NCBI GenBank assembly: GCA_021604525.1
Contig: BQJD01000019.1
Coordinates: 1-64,000, forward strand
Origin: a marine bacterium B5-7
GTDB lineage: Bacteria; Pseudomonadota; Gammaproteobacteria; Arenicellales; CAJQKF01
DNA: 64,000 nt
Direction: 5' to 3'
Below, piece after piece: positions 16,749 through 25,583 of the stretch. The translations under genes and the position numbers were made by a program. Under the pieces are notes generated by a model, which did no database searches, had not been told where the DNA came from, and saw nothing but the letters and a program-made list of their open reading frames with translations. Every line of letters begins with the position of its first letter. Positions within the stretch are counted from its first letter, which is position 1.

Positions 16749-17624
16749 ATGAAATTTTTCGGCTTTGGCTCAAGTCTTGCGCTCGCCATTGCGTTCACAG
16801 GAAGCGTCAGCGCGCAGCAAATTGAACATGTCGCCATTACGGATTCCATACACATGTTAACCGGTGATGGCGGTAACATTGGGGTGCTGATCGGTGACGA
16901 TGGGACCTTTATGATCGACGACAAATTCGCACCGCTGACCGAAGAGATCGTGAATCAGGTCAAGGCTCTCGGGGGCGAGACACCGCGTTTCATCATCAAT
17001 ACCCACTTCCATGGCGACCATACCGGCGGTAATGAAAATCTTGGCGAGTTGGGCAGCATTATCGTATCCCATGCCAACGTGAGAACCCGGCTGGTTGATG
17101 GCAGTGAGATAAAGGCCTTCAATATGGTGACGCCGCCACAACCTGATGTCGCGCTACCGATCATTACCTTTACAAGTAATATCACCTTTCATTTGAATGG
17201 CGAAAAAATCAGCGTAATCCATGTCCCCAATGCGCATACCGATGGTGACAGCATCGTTCATTTCGGGACATCAAATGTTATCCATACGGGAGACGTCGTA
17301 TTCAACGGCTTTTATCCATTTATCGATACCGACCATGGCGGCACGGTGAAAGGTACGATTGCTGCGGTTGCCAAAATTTTGGAGTTGGCCGATGGTTCTA
17401 CAAAGATAATCCCCGGCCACGGACCGCTCGCCGATCAGGAAGCGCTCATTGCCTACCGCAACATGCTGATTATTGCCGAGGAACGTTTATCCAAAATAAA
17501 ATCGAACGGCAAGTCGGTAGACGAGGTAGTGGCAGACAACCCACTGACCGACCTCGACCATAAGTGGGGCAACGGAATATTTAAAAGCGACCAGTGGATC
17601 AGGATCATCTTCGACGGGGTCTGA
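16749..17624 (+). CDS. Exported MBL-fold metallohydrolase
   Basis: 291 aa with a cleavable signal peptide (residues 1-21, ending GSVSAQ), so it acts in the periplasm. The zinc-binding motif HFHGDH is at residues 86-91. A later His (HVPNAHTDGDSIVHFGTSNVIHTGDVVFNGFYPFID) and the terminal GHG (IIPGHGPLADQEAL) complete the site. Its nearest relatives are the quinoprotein relay system/SoxH and subclass B metallo-beta-lactamase-like hydrolases of unknown substrate. GAGGAG lies 7 nt before the ATG, an excellent ribosome-binding site. A hairpin follows at 17657-17692. Confidence 0.9.
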   Translation: MKFFGFGSSLALAIAFTGSVSAQQIEHVAITDSIHMLTGDGGNIGVLIGDDGTFMIDDKFAPLTEEIVNQVKALGGETPRFIINTHFHGDHTGGNENLGELGSIIVSHANVRTRLVDGSEIKAFNMVTPPQPDVALPIITFTSNITFHLNGEKISVIHVPNAHTDGDSIVHFGTSNVIHTGDVVFNGFYPFIDTDHGGTVKGTIAAVAKILELADGSTKIIPGHGPLADQEALIAYRNMLIIAEERLSKIKSNGKSVDEVVADNPLTDLDHKWGNGIFKSDQWIRIIFDGV

Positions 17625-17656
17625 ACTGGTAATCCGCATTGTGCTAACAAATGCAC

Positions 17657-17692
17657 TCATCACAAGGCCCAATTAATCAGGTCTTGTGATGA
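17657..17692 (+). terminator. Stem-loop after the MBL-fold gene
   Basis: A perfect 10-bp stem (TCATCACAAG at 17657-17666 with CTTGTGATGA at 17683-17692) extended by about three more pairs, including one G-T. It is followed by only a weakly T-rich CACTTTCTC, so it may be an imperfect terminator or an mRNA 3'-end structure. Confidence 0.45.
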
Positions 17693-17845
17693 CACTTTCT
17701 CGCTGCTGCGTGTTACCGTGCAAGGACTTGGATACGTCATGGTTTCGCGGATTAACCTGCGCCAAGTCAGTTAACCCCGTGTTCCTCTGACAACCAACCT
17801 TTTACATAACCCTTTATAGTCCCCGTATCCTGTCGGAGTATTAAT

Positions 17846-18340
17846 ATGGTTTCGAATTATTCCAGTCGACCCCTCACGACATTCTTCAAACGATTATTGG
17901 ATACATCTTTTTGTACGATTATCCTCTCCGCTCTCATTTTTTCCTGTGTGACGATCTCAGCGGATGAACCGGAATTACAAGAGATATACGACGCGGTTCA
18001 ATCCCTCAATACCGCATTCGAGAACTCAGACCGAAACGCGATTGAGTCGCTGATGACGAAAGATCATGTTGCCGTGGCACGCATGTATAAAGGTAAAGCA
18101 ACCGTTGAGCAGCAGACTCGCCTGCTTCCGGAAGTCGAACTTGATATGTATGACATGAGCAAACCAACTATCAGGCTTCTGGCCGCCGATGTTGCCCATG
18201 TCACATTAACCGTATCCCTGCGTGGCAATTTTCGTGGCGAACCGTTGCCGAAACGATTACTGGCGAGCGCCATCTGGGTAAAACACGATGGCAGATGGCT
18301 TCAGTATTTCTACCAGGAAACCGATATAGGCGAGCAATAA
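17846..18340 (+). CDS. Exported SnoaL/DUF4440-like (NTF2-fold) protein
   Basis: 164 aa with an N-terminal hydrophobic export signal (about residues 25-42, TIILSALIFSCVTISA). The mature part begins EIYDAVQSLNTAFENSDRNAIESLMTKDHVAVARMYKG and contains VELDMYDMSKPTIRLLAADVAHVTLTVSLRG, the layout of DUF4440/SnoaL-like NTF2-fold domains, which form small cone-shaped barrels and bind ligands. No catalytic residues can be assigned. CGGAG precedes the ATG. It lies 32 bp upstream of the peptide-binding protein gene, so the two are probably co-transcribed. Confidence 0.78.
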   Translation: MVSNYSSRPLTTFFKRLLDTSFCTIILSALIFSCVTISADEPELQEIYDAVQSLNTAFENSDRNAIESLMTKDHVAVARMYKGKATVEQQTRLLPEVELDMYDMSKPTIRLLAADVAHVTLTVSLRGNFRGEPLPKRLLASAIWVKHDGRWLQYFYQETDIGEQ

Positions 18341-18372
18341 AATCTCTTTGAAGTCACCACCGGTTAAGGATC

Positions 18373-19989
18373 ATGCTGAACAAATCAATCACCACTGCTC
18401 GCGCGGCATGTCTTGCCGGTGCACTTTGCACGTTGGTATTTATCCAGGCTAACGCATTTGCCGCGAGTACCCTGGTGTACTGTTCTGAAGCCAGTCCCGA
18501 AGGATTCAATCCGGCAATTTATACATCGATCACCACGTGGGACGCCTCTTCGAAACCAATCTTTAACCGCCTGCTTGAATTTAAACCGGGCAGTCTTGAG
18601 ATCGTACCGGCACTGGCAGAATCCTGGGTGGCTTCCGACGATGGTTTGGCCTATACATTCGATCTACGCAAGGGCGTTCATTTTCACAACCAGGCATATT
18701 TTTCTCCCACACGGGATTTCAACGCCGACGATGTTGTTTTCAGCGTCAATCGAATGCTTGACCCTGAACATCCTTACCATCATGTCGGTCGTGGGGTTTA
18801 TCCGGTTTTTGAATCGTTGGGAATGGATGAAGTAATCTCACGTGTTGAAAAACTTGGGCCATACCGTGTGCGCTTTCACTTGAGTCAGCCACTCGCTCCT
18901 TTTCTCGCCAACATCGCCATGGATTTCATGTCCATCCAGTCTGCCGAATATGCTGAAAAACTACAGGCTACGGGTGAGGAAGACCAGATCGATTACCAGC
19001 CGATCGGCACAGGGCCATTTCTTCTTGAGAGCTATCGCAAGGATGCAAGCATCAGCTATCGCGCAAATAAATTATATTGGGACGGCGCGCCTGAAATCGA
19101 CCGTCTTATCTATGACATCACTCCCGATGCCAGTGTTCGCTACCAGAAACTGATTAACGGTGAATGTCATGTGATGGGTTACCCGCATCCGGCTGACCTT
19201 AAATCAATGCGAACCAATCCTGAGGTGCGCGTACTCGAAGCGCCAGGGCATAACATCGGTTATCTTGCATTCAATACATTGAAACCACCGCTCGACAACG
19301 TCCTGGTACGGAGAGCCTTGGCACTCTCGATTGACCGTGAGGCCATTTTGGAATCGGTTTACCTGGGCAATGCCATCATTGCCGATAACCCGATACCTCC
19401 GACACTAAAAGCGTGGAGTGAGGCTACGCCAAAGCTGACCCAACAAGTCGATGAAGCCAGGTCTTTGTTGAAAAAGGCTGGCTATGCAAACGGCTTTGAT
19501 ATTGAACTATGGGCAATGCCGGTACAACGCGCCTACAACCCCAACGCGCGCAGAATGGCGGAATTGATCCAGGCCGACTGGAATAAAATTGGCGTTAACG
19601 CCAAAATCGTTTCGTATGAGTGGGGCGAATACTTGAGTCGATCACGCAACGGTGAACATGAAGCGATACTGCTTGGTTGGACTGGTCAGAATGCCGATGC
19701 AGATAATTTTTTATACACGATGCTAAGCTGCGCATCGGTCAACGATGCCAACCGCGCGCGCTGGTGCGATCCAATATTTGACGATCTGATTCGGCGCGCG
19801 CGGCAAGAGAACGATACAACTATTCGGAACGCACTATATAAAAAGGCGCAGGCGGTATTTTTCAAGCAGATGCCATGGCTGCCTATCGCGCACTCCAAGG
19901 GTATTGTTGTTATTCGTAAAAACGTCACAGGATATAAAATAGATCCACTCGGCGGCCAACGCTTTAATCAAGTTCGTCTTGAAAATTAA
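18373..19989 (+). CDS. ABC transporter substrate-binding protein, family 5 (dipeptide/oligopeptide type)
   Basis: 538 aa periplasmic protein with signal peptide (cleavage near ANAFAAS, residue 30). It has the SBP_bac_5 layout: TLVYCSEASPEGFNPAIYTSITTWDASSKPIFNRLLEFKPG at the N terminus, GVHFHNQAYFSPTRDFNADDVVFSVNRML (family signature with NADDVVFS), and a C-terminal WLPIAHSKGIVVIRKNVTGY. It closely resembles DppA, the dipeptide/heme-binding component. No permease or ATPase genes follow, so it must work with a transporter encoded elsewhere or act alone. Confidence 0.93.
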   Translation: MLNKSITTARAACLAGALCTLVFIQANAFAASTLVYCSEASPEGFNPAIYTSITTWDASSKPIFNRLLEFKPGSLEIVPALAESWVASDDGLAYTFDLRKGVHFHNQAYFSPTRDFNADDVVFSVNRMLDPEHPYHHVGRGVYPVFESLGMDEVISRVEKLGPYRVRFHLSQPLAPFLANIAMDFMSIQSAEYAEKLQATGEEDQIDYQPIGTGPFLLESYRKDASISYRANKLYWDGAPEIDRLIYDITPDASVRYQKLINGECHVMGYPHPADLKSMRTNPEVRVLEAPGHNIGYLAFNTLKPPLDNVLVRRALALSIDREAILESVYLGNAIIADNPIPPTLKAWSEATPKLTQQVDEARSLLKKAGYANGFDIELWAMPVQRAYNPNARRMAELIQADWNKIGVNAKIVSYEWGEYLSRSRNGEHEAILLGWTGQNADADNFLYTMLSCASVNDANRARWCDPIFDDLIRRARQENDTTIRNALYKKAQAVFFKQMPWLPIAHSKGIVVIRKNVTGYKIDPLGGQRFNQVRLEN

Positions 19990-20088
19990 TTCGTCCGGTA
20001 AAACATAATTGCGACATTGGCTTCCGTGGCTCACGACAGATATACAACAATAGTGATAACGGCATATTCTCAGGCCGCCAAAGAACAT

Positions 20089-20955
20089 CTATTGACTGCG
20101 AAACTGTTCTGCAATGACCAGACCAACTAACAACCAGAACCCGCCTACCAGGAAGCCGGCCGCCACATCTGATGCGTAGTGAACGCTCAGCAACAATCGA
20201 CTGAAACCGATCAGGCCGATTAATGCAATGGCCCAGTAGGTGACCTCGAATCTTTGCCGCAGGTTGTTCATGTCTCGTGATATCGCATAGGCAATAAAGC
20301 CATAAACCGCAATCGCGCTGGTTGCGTGGCCACTCGGGAACGATGGAGTGAGTGCGGTAACCCCGGTTAGAAACTCCGGTCGCTGTCGATCGAATGCAAA
20401 TTTGCCGACATAGGTAGTTAGCTGCGAGCCGAGGATGGTCACCATCAGCGGAAGAATCATGTAGCCTTTTTTAGATACGTGGAAAAACCCGCTGCTAACA
20501 AAAACCACTGCGAACAGCGATGGAAAAGAACCGAGTTCCGTGATCCAGGTGAAAAAAGCGACTGAGTCAGGCGTTCGGAAACGTTGTAGATAATTGTTTA
20601 TCGACTGATCCATGCTGAGTAATTCATCCATCTCCATGAGTTCTTCAATCAGTCCGCCGAGCAGCATCACAATATATAGCGCTGCAATAATAAGCAGCGT
20701 TAGTGGTAGGCCATTGAAATAGCGCGTATCGATCCTTGAGCCCATAAATCGCATAGTGCGTGGTATGCGTGCGGAAAGAGTTGCATGAAGCGCATTGGTG
20801 CGCGACCACACCGACGACCCGGGTAGTTGAACCTTAACCCGTTCAAGTCTTGAGGATAAACTGCGCACTATTTGCCAACAGATGAACCTGATTACCAGGA
20901 ACACGACGATCGCAATCAGGTACGGAATAACTTCATCGAGCACGATATTTTCCAT
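20089..20955 (-). CDS. PAP2-family membrane phosphatase
   Basis: 288 aa membrane-bound acid phosphatase. All three PAP2 motifs are present: KFAFDRQRP (KxxxxxxRP, about residue 187), PSFPSGHA (PSGH, about 205), and SRLLLSVHYASDVAAGF (SRxxxxxHxxxD, about 255), so it should be catalytic. The family dephosphorylates undecaprenyl pyrophosphate, phosphatidate or phosphatidylglycerophosphate. The first 80 residues form an extra N-terminal membrane segment and basic linker outside the catalytic domain. It is divergent from the following membrane protein gene. Confidence 0.92.
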   Translation of the reverse strand: MENIVLDEVIPYLIAIVVFLVIRFICWQIVRSLSSRLERVKVQLPGSSVWSRTNALHATLSARIPRTMRFMGSRIDTRYFNGLPLTLLIIAALYIVMLLGGLIEELMEMDELLSMDQSINNYLQRFRTPDSVAFFTWITELGSFPSLFAVVFVSSGFFHVSKKGYMILPLMVTILGSQLTTYVGKFAFDRQRPEFLTGVTALTPSFPSGHATSAIAVYGFIAYAISRDMNNLRQRFEVTYWAIALIGLIGFSRLLLSVHYASDVAAGFLVGGFWLLVGLVIAEQFRSQ

Positions 20956-21059
20956 GCAGGTTAGTATAGAAGCGCACAGATAGTTTAAATACGCAAACTA
21001 TTGAGAGCTCAGGCAAACAAGAATGATCGAATGATGGCATCATCCAAAAGAGAGTATGT

Positions 21060-21794
21060 ATGAAAAGACCGGCACGCACTTTTACAATTTTTGTATTTGT
21101 TATCTGTGCAATGGCATGCGGTTTCGGCATTGCCGCATGGACTGGTGCCCGTTATATGGTACCGCCCGGTAGCGGTCTTGCCGGCCCGCTCATGGTACTC
21201 GGCTATGGCATTGTCGGCGCGCTGATCGGTGGCGGCTGCGGATTTATTCTCGGCATCAAACTGCCACCGCGGACGTTTCGATTACTGGCATTTCCGGTCA
21301 TTATCGCCGGCTTTATACTGATTGCAGTCATCAGTGTAAAATTCCTGAAATCGCAAGCCGAGCAGAATGCCTATCTCGATGAGCAGCTCGCCTCGTTGCC
21401 GCCTTTCAAGCTTGATCTGAAATATTCTGGCCAGGGCGATCTGGCACCGTTTCAATCGTTCGCCTACGATTCATCCAGTGGACGATTCGTAACCACCACC
21501 AACGAGGGTGATAGCTGCCAGGGTCAGATTGCCGGAACCAGCAAAGCCAAAGTGACCATGCTGGCAGCACTTCGGCATGTCGAAATTCGTCTCGCCAATG
21601 ATCCACAGTTATGCACTAACAAGACAGCAGAGCCGTTGGCTCGTTTAACGTTCACAATTACAGAACACCTGCCGCCTGCAACCACCGGCGATGTCAGGCT
21701 GACATCCGAATGCCTCACGGATGCGGTTGAAATCGAGGATGCGATATCGTCTATCGCGGCGGTGCATGAACAGTTCCGTAAGGATTGCAAATAG
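21060..21794 (+). CDS. Membrane protein of unknown function
   Basis: 244 aa. Three hydrophobic segments lie in the first 95 residues (about 7-28, 40-62 with a Gly-rich GYGIVGALIGGGCGFILGI, and 76-95). They are followed by a hydrophilic domain of about 140 residues, probably on the periplasmic side, with at least three Cys (GDSCQGQ, DPQLCTNK, LTSECLTD) and a C-terminal DCK. No family was recognised. GAGAG precedes the ATG. It is convergent with the voltage-sensor-like gene, 53 bp apart. Confidence 0.75.
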   Translation: MKRPARTFTIFVFVICAMACGFGIAAWTGARYMVPPGSGLAGPLMVLGYGIVGALIGGGCGFILGIKLPPRTFRLLAFPVIIAGFILIAVISVKFLKSQAEQNAYLDEQLASLPPFKLDLKYSGQGDLAPFQSFAYDSSSGRFVTTTNEGDSCQGQIAGTSKAKVTMLAALRHVEIRLANDPQLCTNKTAEPLARLTFTITEHLPPATTGDVRLTSECLTDAVEIEDAISSIAAVHEQFRKDCK

Positions 21795-21847
21795 TCCGCT
21801 ATTGGATCTGTGCTTCAGCTATAACCTGACGGTAACGCAATGTGCCT

Positions 21848-22789
21848 TCAACTATCTGTCGGCTCACGCTCATCGACACTGGCAAGGTTCACATTATCAG
21901 GTTCGCTCCTGGCTACAATTCGCTGACGCACCTCATCCATCTTGTCGCACAGGCGCTGCAATTCGTGCTCTTTCTCCGCGTGTATTTTTTTAAGTTTCTC
22001 AAGATGCTTTTCCGGGCTTCGGTGGATTACGCGCTCAATGGCGCTGATAGCCACAAATGCCTGCACGATGCGCATCAACAGGCTGCGCAACCGATAGACC
22101 CGCAACATCTTGCCTGCCCTGGCAACACGAAAAGCCCGCACCACCTGCACACTGCGCAGGAAGGCGATCAATGGCAGCAGTATGATCAACAGGTTCAGCC
22201 AGTTTTTCTTCGCGTAGGCAATCTTGTCATCTGCTACGGAGATCATCAAAACGTATTCGAAGGTGAATGCAAACCAGATGAAGGCCGCACTGATATCAAG
22301 CAAGTTGCCAAGCCAGGGTAAGTCCGCCACCTTACCCTTAAGCAAATATTCAATTCCGAGAATCGGCAAAATCATCAAGGCGATGACAAGCATCGGCAGG
22401 GTAAAGGCCTTGTCCAGTTCTTGAAATAGTTCGCGCCCCTTGATACGCCAGCCGAGGCGCGGCAACCAGATAGTGCGGCTGTCGTTAAATGTCGAGTAAC
22501 CAAGGCGCAAGGGCGGCAGGACACTCACCAGGAAAAACCGTTTGAGGTTACCTCGAAGATGTCTATTGAGGAGCAGACCTGCTAATGCTTCGACAATAAA
22601 GGGTAGCCATGCGATCACCAGAATTTCTAATGTAAAGTTCGCCTGTTCGCTGACAATGGTCGACGAATTCCACCATTGCACAATAACTGCAAGAGTCGCC
22701 AGAAAAACCACCGCGGCAACGAACATGATTCGCGGCTGTACAGTGGCGGTGTTTTCGGTAATGACGTTGGGTTCGATAGAGGACGACAT
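21848..22789 (-). CDS. Pore-less voltage-sensor-like membrane protein with C-terminal coiled coil
   Basis: 313 aa with about six membrane segments: two near the N terminus (21-40 and 52-74), then 129-150, 165-186 and 197-213, and an S4-like helix at 215-242. In the S4 region R218, R221, R224, K227, R230 and R233 fall at exactly every third residue, the pattern of voltage-sensor helices. The preceding segment has the S2-like FTFEY with E178. The next has NWLNLL, where voltage sensors usually carry an Asp. No P-loop, TVGYG-like filter or S5-P-S6 follows. Instead residues 257-291 (EKHLEKLKKIHAEKEHELQR) look like a coiled coil. This layout recalls the proton channel Hv1. It could instead be a degenerate ion-transport-family protein. 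It lies 19 bp downstream of sixA, in the same operon. Confidence 0.8.
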   Translation of the reverse strand: MSSSIEPNVITENTATVQPRIMFVAAVVFLATLAVIVQWWNSSTIVSEQANFTLEILVIAWLPFIVEALAGLLLNRHLRGNLKRFFLVSVLPPLRLGYSTFNDSRTIWLPRLGWRIKGRELFQELDKAFTLPMLVIALMILPILGIEYLLKGKVADLPWLGNLLDISAAFIWFAFTFEYVLMISVADDKIAYAKKNWLNLLIILLPLIAFLRSVQVVRAFRVARAGKMLRVYRLRSLLMRIVQAFVAISAIERVIHRSPEKHLEKLKKIHAEKEHELQRLCDKMDEVRQRIVARSEPDNVNLASVDEREPTDS

Positions 22790-22808
22790 AAGTGGGCGTT
22801 ATTATTAT

Positions 22809-23303
22809 TTAGTGTGGCCGTATTAATTCGACCAGTTTGGCCTCTTCACCGATATCGAGACCGTCCGGACCGAGATCAATTGTGGCGATATTGGCTGTCG
22901 TCAGGAGTTTACCCTTCCTGGTACGCTCGATATCCGATCCGCACAAGTAGACCATCAATTCTTCGAGACCCGGATTGTGGCCCACAACCATCACGATATC
23001 GAGATCGTTAAATCGTCTCAGAACCTCGATTAGCTCGTCGCAGCTTGCGAGGTACAAGGATTCGTCGAATTCGAGACGGTCCAGTCGCCAGCCGGTTTTT
23101 AAAAACACCCGCTCCACGGTTTGCCTGGCCCGCAACGCTGGCGAACAAACCACACGGTCCGGTGGGGCTGCCATGTTTTTGAGCTCAAGGCCCATCTCGC
23201 CAGCAGCACGACGACCGCGCTTGTTCAAAACGCGATCGAAATCCCGTTCGGTACCACTATGCCAATCTGACTTGGCATGACGCATTATTATGAGTTGTTT
23301 CAC
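22809..23303 (-). CDS. sixA: SixA-like histidine phosphatase
   Basis: 164 aa of the histidine-phosphatase superfamily. The catalytic LIIMRHAKSDW (residues 4-14) has the RHA/S form typical of SixA, which removes phosphate from phosphohistidine on phosphotransfer domains. The second conserved His lies in VVGHNPGLEEL (about 113-123). The length is near the usual 155-165 aa. It is the first gene of a likely two-gene unit with the voltage-sensor-like gene. Confidence 0.9.
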   Translation of the reverse strand: MKQLIIMRHAKSDWHSGTERDFDRVLNKRGRRAAGEMGLELKNMAAPPDRVVCSPALRARQTVERVFLKTGWRLDRLEFDESLYLASCDELIEVLRRFNDLDIVMVVGHNPGLEELMVYLCGSDIERTRKGKLLTTANIATIDLGPDGLDIGEEAKLVELIRPH

Positions 23304-23434
23304 GGTAATCCTGAAAAAACGGTCAGCCTGTCAATTTCATGTTACAGAACGCATGTTAGGCTAACAAGTATAGCCGCAGCAGACGATATCGTTGCCCTAT
23401 AATCCCATGAACCCCATGCCTTGAGAGAACAGTC

Positions 23435-24250
23435 ATGTCGATACATTCCCCGGATCGCAAGGTGTCGATCACCACGCTAGCGCAACTCAAGCGCGACGGT
23501 AGTAAATTCTCGGCCCTGACCGCCTACGACTATTGCAGCGCGTATGCCGTCAGCAGCGCCGGTGTAGAGGTGATTTTAGTGGGCGATTCCCTCGGCATGG
23601 TTATCCAGGGTCACGATAACTCGCTGCCGGTAACCATCGACGACGTCGCCTATCACGTAAATTGCGTTCGACGCGGAAACAACGGTTCGCTACTGATGGC
23701 AGACCTGCCGTTCATGAGCTATTACTCGGAACAAAAAACCCTTGAAAGCGCTGCTATTCTGATGCGCTACGGCGCACAGATCGTCAAACTGGAAGGTGGC
23801 GCCTGGCTGTCCGAAACCACGCGCCTGCTGGCAGAGCGAGGCATACCGGTCTGTGCCCATATGGGTCTGACACCGCAATCGGTGAACCATCTTGGCGGTT
23901 ACCGTGTACAGGGACGCGATCCCAACAAGGCCAAGGAGATTATCGACGAGGCGATGATTCTCGAACAGGCCGGGGCCAGCGTGCTGTTGCTCGAATGCGT
24001 TCCGGTAGATCTTGGCAAGCAGGTCAGCGAAGCCCTGTCGATACCGGTAATCGGTATCGGTGCGGGGCCGCATACCGACGGGCAAATCATGGTGTGGCAC
24101 GATCTGTTGGGTTTGTATCCCAAAAAGCCGGCGAAGTTCGTCAAGAATTATCTGGCGGCCACAGGGGGCAGCATTGATGGTGCGATTCGCGCCTATGATC
24201 TGGATGTCAAGGAAGGCACCTTTCCCGCGCCCGAGCATTGCTATACCTGA
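23435..24250 (+). CDS. panB: 3-methyl-2-oxobutanoate hydroxymethyltransferase
   Basis: 271 aa enzyme that adds a hydroxymethyl group from methylenetetrahydrofolate to 2-oxoisovalerate, giving ketopantoate, the first committed step of pantothenate and CoA synthesis. It is full length and shows the family blocks: SALTAYDYCSAYAVSSAGVEVILVGDSLGMV at the start, VCAHMGLTPQSVNHLGGYRVQGRD (about 130-153), and IGIGAGPHTDGQIMVWHDLLGL (about 205-227). panC, the usual neighbour, is not in the window. Confidence 0.96.
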   Translation: MSIHSPDRKVSITTLAQLKRDGSKFSALTAYDYCSAYAVSSAGVEVILVGDSLGMVIQGHDNSLPVTIDDVAYHVNCVRRGNNGSLLMADLPFMSYYSEQKTLESAAILMRYGAQIVKLEGGAWLSETTRLLAERGIPVCAHMGLTPQSVNHLGGYRVQGRDPNKAKEIIDEAMILEQAGASVLLLECVPVDLGKQVSEALSIPVIGIGAGPHTDGQIMVWHDLLGLYPKKPAKFVKNYLAATGGSIDGAIRAYDLDVKEGTFPAPEHCYT

Positions 24251-24315
24251 TACAAGCCGTTAACCAAACCGAATAAACCATCTGCCGGTAATAACCGGTC
24301 CAAGGAAAGTTTTAA

Positions 24316-24948
24316 ATGATTGATCTTTATACCTGGTCCACACCCAATGGACGAAAGGTTTCCATTTGTCTCGAAGAACTCGGACTGCCGTACACGGTAT
24401 TTCCAATTGATATTGCCAAGAATCAACAATACGGCGAGGATTTTTTAAAGATCAGTCCAAACAACAAGATCCCGGCCATAGTCGATCACGACACTGGAAT
24501 CAGCCTGATGGAATCTGGCGCTATCCTGATTTATCTTGCCGAGAAAACCGGACGACTGGCACCAACCGATCCCGAGCAACGATATCGGATGCTTGAATGG
24601 TTGATGTGGCAGATGGGCGGCATCGGACCGATGCTCGGTCAGGTGCATCATTTTTGGAAATTCCATCGCGGTGTGAGCGAGTATGCCGAGGAGCGTTATC
24701 GTAAAGAAGCACAGCGACTGTACGGCGTACTCGATAAACGCCTGGCCGACAGGGAATACATCGTCTCGGACTACTCCATCGCCGACATTGCCACCTGGCC
24801 GTGGATATCGCGATTCGAGTGGCAGGGCATCGACCTTGGGGAGTATCCCGATGTGCGCCGCTGGTATCTTGATATCGCCGCCAGAAAGGCAGTAATAGCC
24901 GGCTACAAGATACCCAACGCAGACCTCGAGATTCCACTACCTGATTAA
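24316..24948 (+). CDS. Glutathione S-transferase family protein (YfcG/YghU-like)
   Basis: 210 aa, a thioredoxin-fold N-terminal domain followed by an all-helical C-terminal domain. The start IDLYTWSTPNGRKVSICLEELGLPY (residues 2-26) and NNKIPAIVDHDTGISLMESGAILIYLAEKTGRL (about 54-86, with the cis-Pro and E-S-G glutathione-binding motif) match the YfcG/YghU group. Those enzymes act mainly as glutathione-dependent disulfide reductases or peroxidases. The Asn of TPNGRK is the family's active-site residue. It follows panB by 65 bp in the same direction. Confidence 0.9.
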   Translation: MIDLYTWSTPNGRKVSICLEELGLPYTVFPIDIAKNQQYGEDFLKISPNNKIPAIVDHDTGISLMESGAILIYLAEKTGRLAPTDPEQRYRMLEWLMWQMGGIGPMLGQVHHFWKFHRGVSEYAEERYRKEAQRLYGVLDKRLADREYIVSDYSIADIATWPWISRFEWQGIDLGEYPDVRRWYLDIAARKAVIAGYKIPNADLEIPLPD

Positions 24949-24991
24949 CGGATGAGCCTGACGCATTAGCCTATGGGCGCAAGATCCATGC

Positions 24992-25024
24992 AGGGCCATG
25001 TAAGCCCGTGGGACATATGGCCCT
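24992..25024. terminator. Stem-loop between convergent GST and bcp genes
   Basis: An inverted repeat, AGGGCCAT at 24992-24999 with ATGGCCCT at 25017-25024, can extend inward by a few more pairs around a bulge. Its right arm covers the first bases of the bcp stop codon. There is no clear T-tract on either strand, so it is a possible bidirectional terminator only. Confidence 0.35.
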
Positions 25025-25496
25025 ATTCAAGTGCTTTGCGAACATTCTCCAGCACCTTGTCCGGGTGGGTTTCGGCCTTGGCGACGCGTTTCCAGTGTTT
25101 GGCAACCTTACCCGCCGGATCGATCCAGACGGTTGAACGAATGACGCCCACCGTTTTCTTGCCGTACATCATTTTCTCGCCCCAGGCACCGTACTTCTCC
25201 ATCACCTTCTTGTCGGGATCACTCAGCAGGGTGAATGGCAGCGAATACTTGTCGATAAATTTTTCATGGGCTACGCCGTCATCCGGAGACACCCCCAGCA
25301 CCACGATATCGTGAGCTTCAAAGTCCGACCACAGATCACGGAACCCGCAGGCTTCCTTGGTGCAACCCGGGGTATCGTCTTTGGGATAGAAATAAACGAT
25401 GACGTGTTTGCCTTTGAAATCCTTCAGCGCGACCTTGTCACCGTTTTGATCCTTGAGCGTAAACAGGGGTGCGCTTTTACCTTCTTCGATAGCCAT
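25023..25496 (-). CDS. bcp: Thioredoxin-dependent peroxiredoxin, BCP/PrxQ type
   Basis: 157 aa peroxidase that reduces hydroperoxides with thioredoxin. The peroxidatic Cys is C45 in PKDDTPGCTKEAC and the resolving Cys is C50, the C-x4-C arrangement of the atypical two-Cys BCP group. The length is the family norm. It is the only oxidative-stress enzyme recognised in this part of the window and has no operon partner; the next gene upstream on the same strand begins about 90 bp away. Confidence 0.95.
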   Translation of the reverse strand: MAIEEGKSAPLFTLKDQNGDKVALKDFKGKHVIVYFYPKDDTPGCTKEACGFRDLWSDFEAHDIVVLGVSPDDGVAHEKFIDKYSLPFTLLSDPDKKVMEKYGAWGEKMMYGKKTVGVIRSTVWIDPAGKVAKHWKRVAKAETHPDKVLENVRKALE

Positions 25497-25583
25497 ATTG
25501 ATGTCTTGGATGATGTCTGTTGTTAAATGAATTGATGCGGATGGAAGATATCGCCCACGCCAGACAGCGTGCGCCGATGATCG

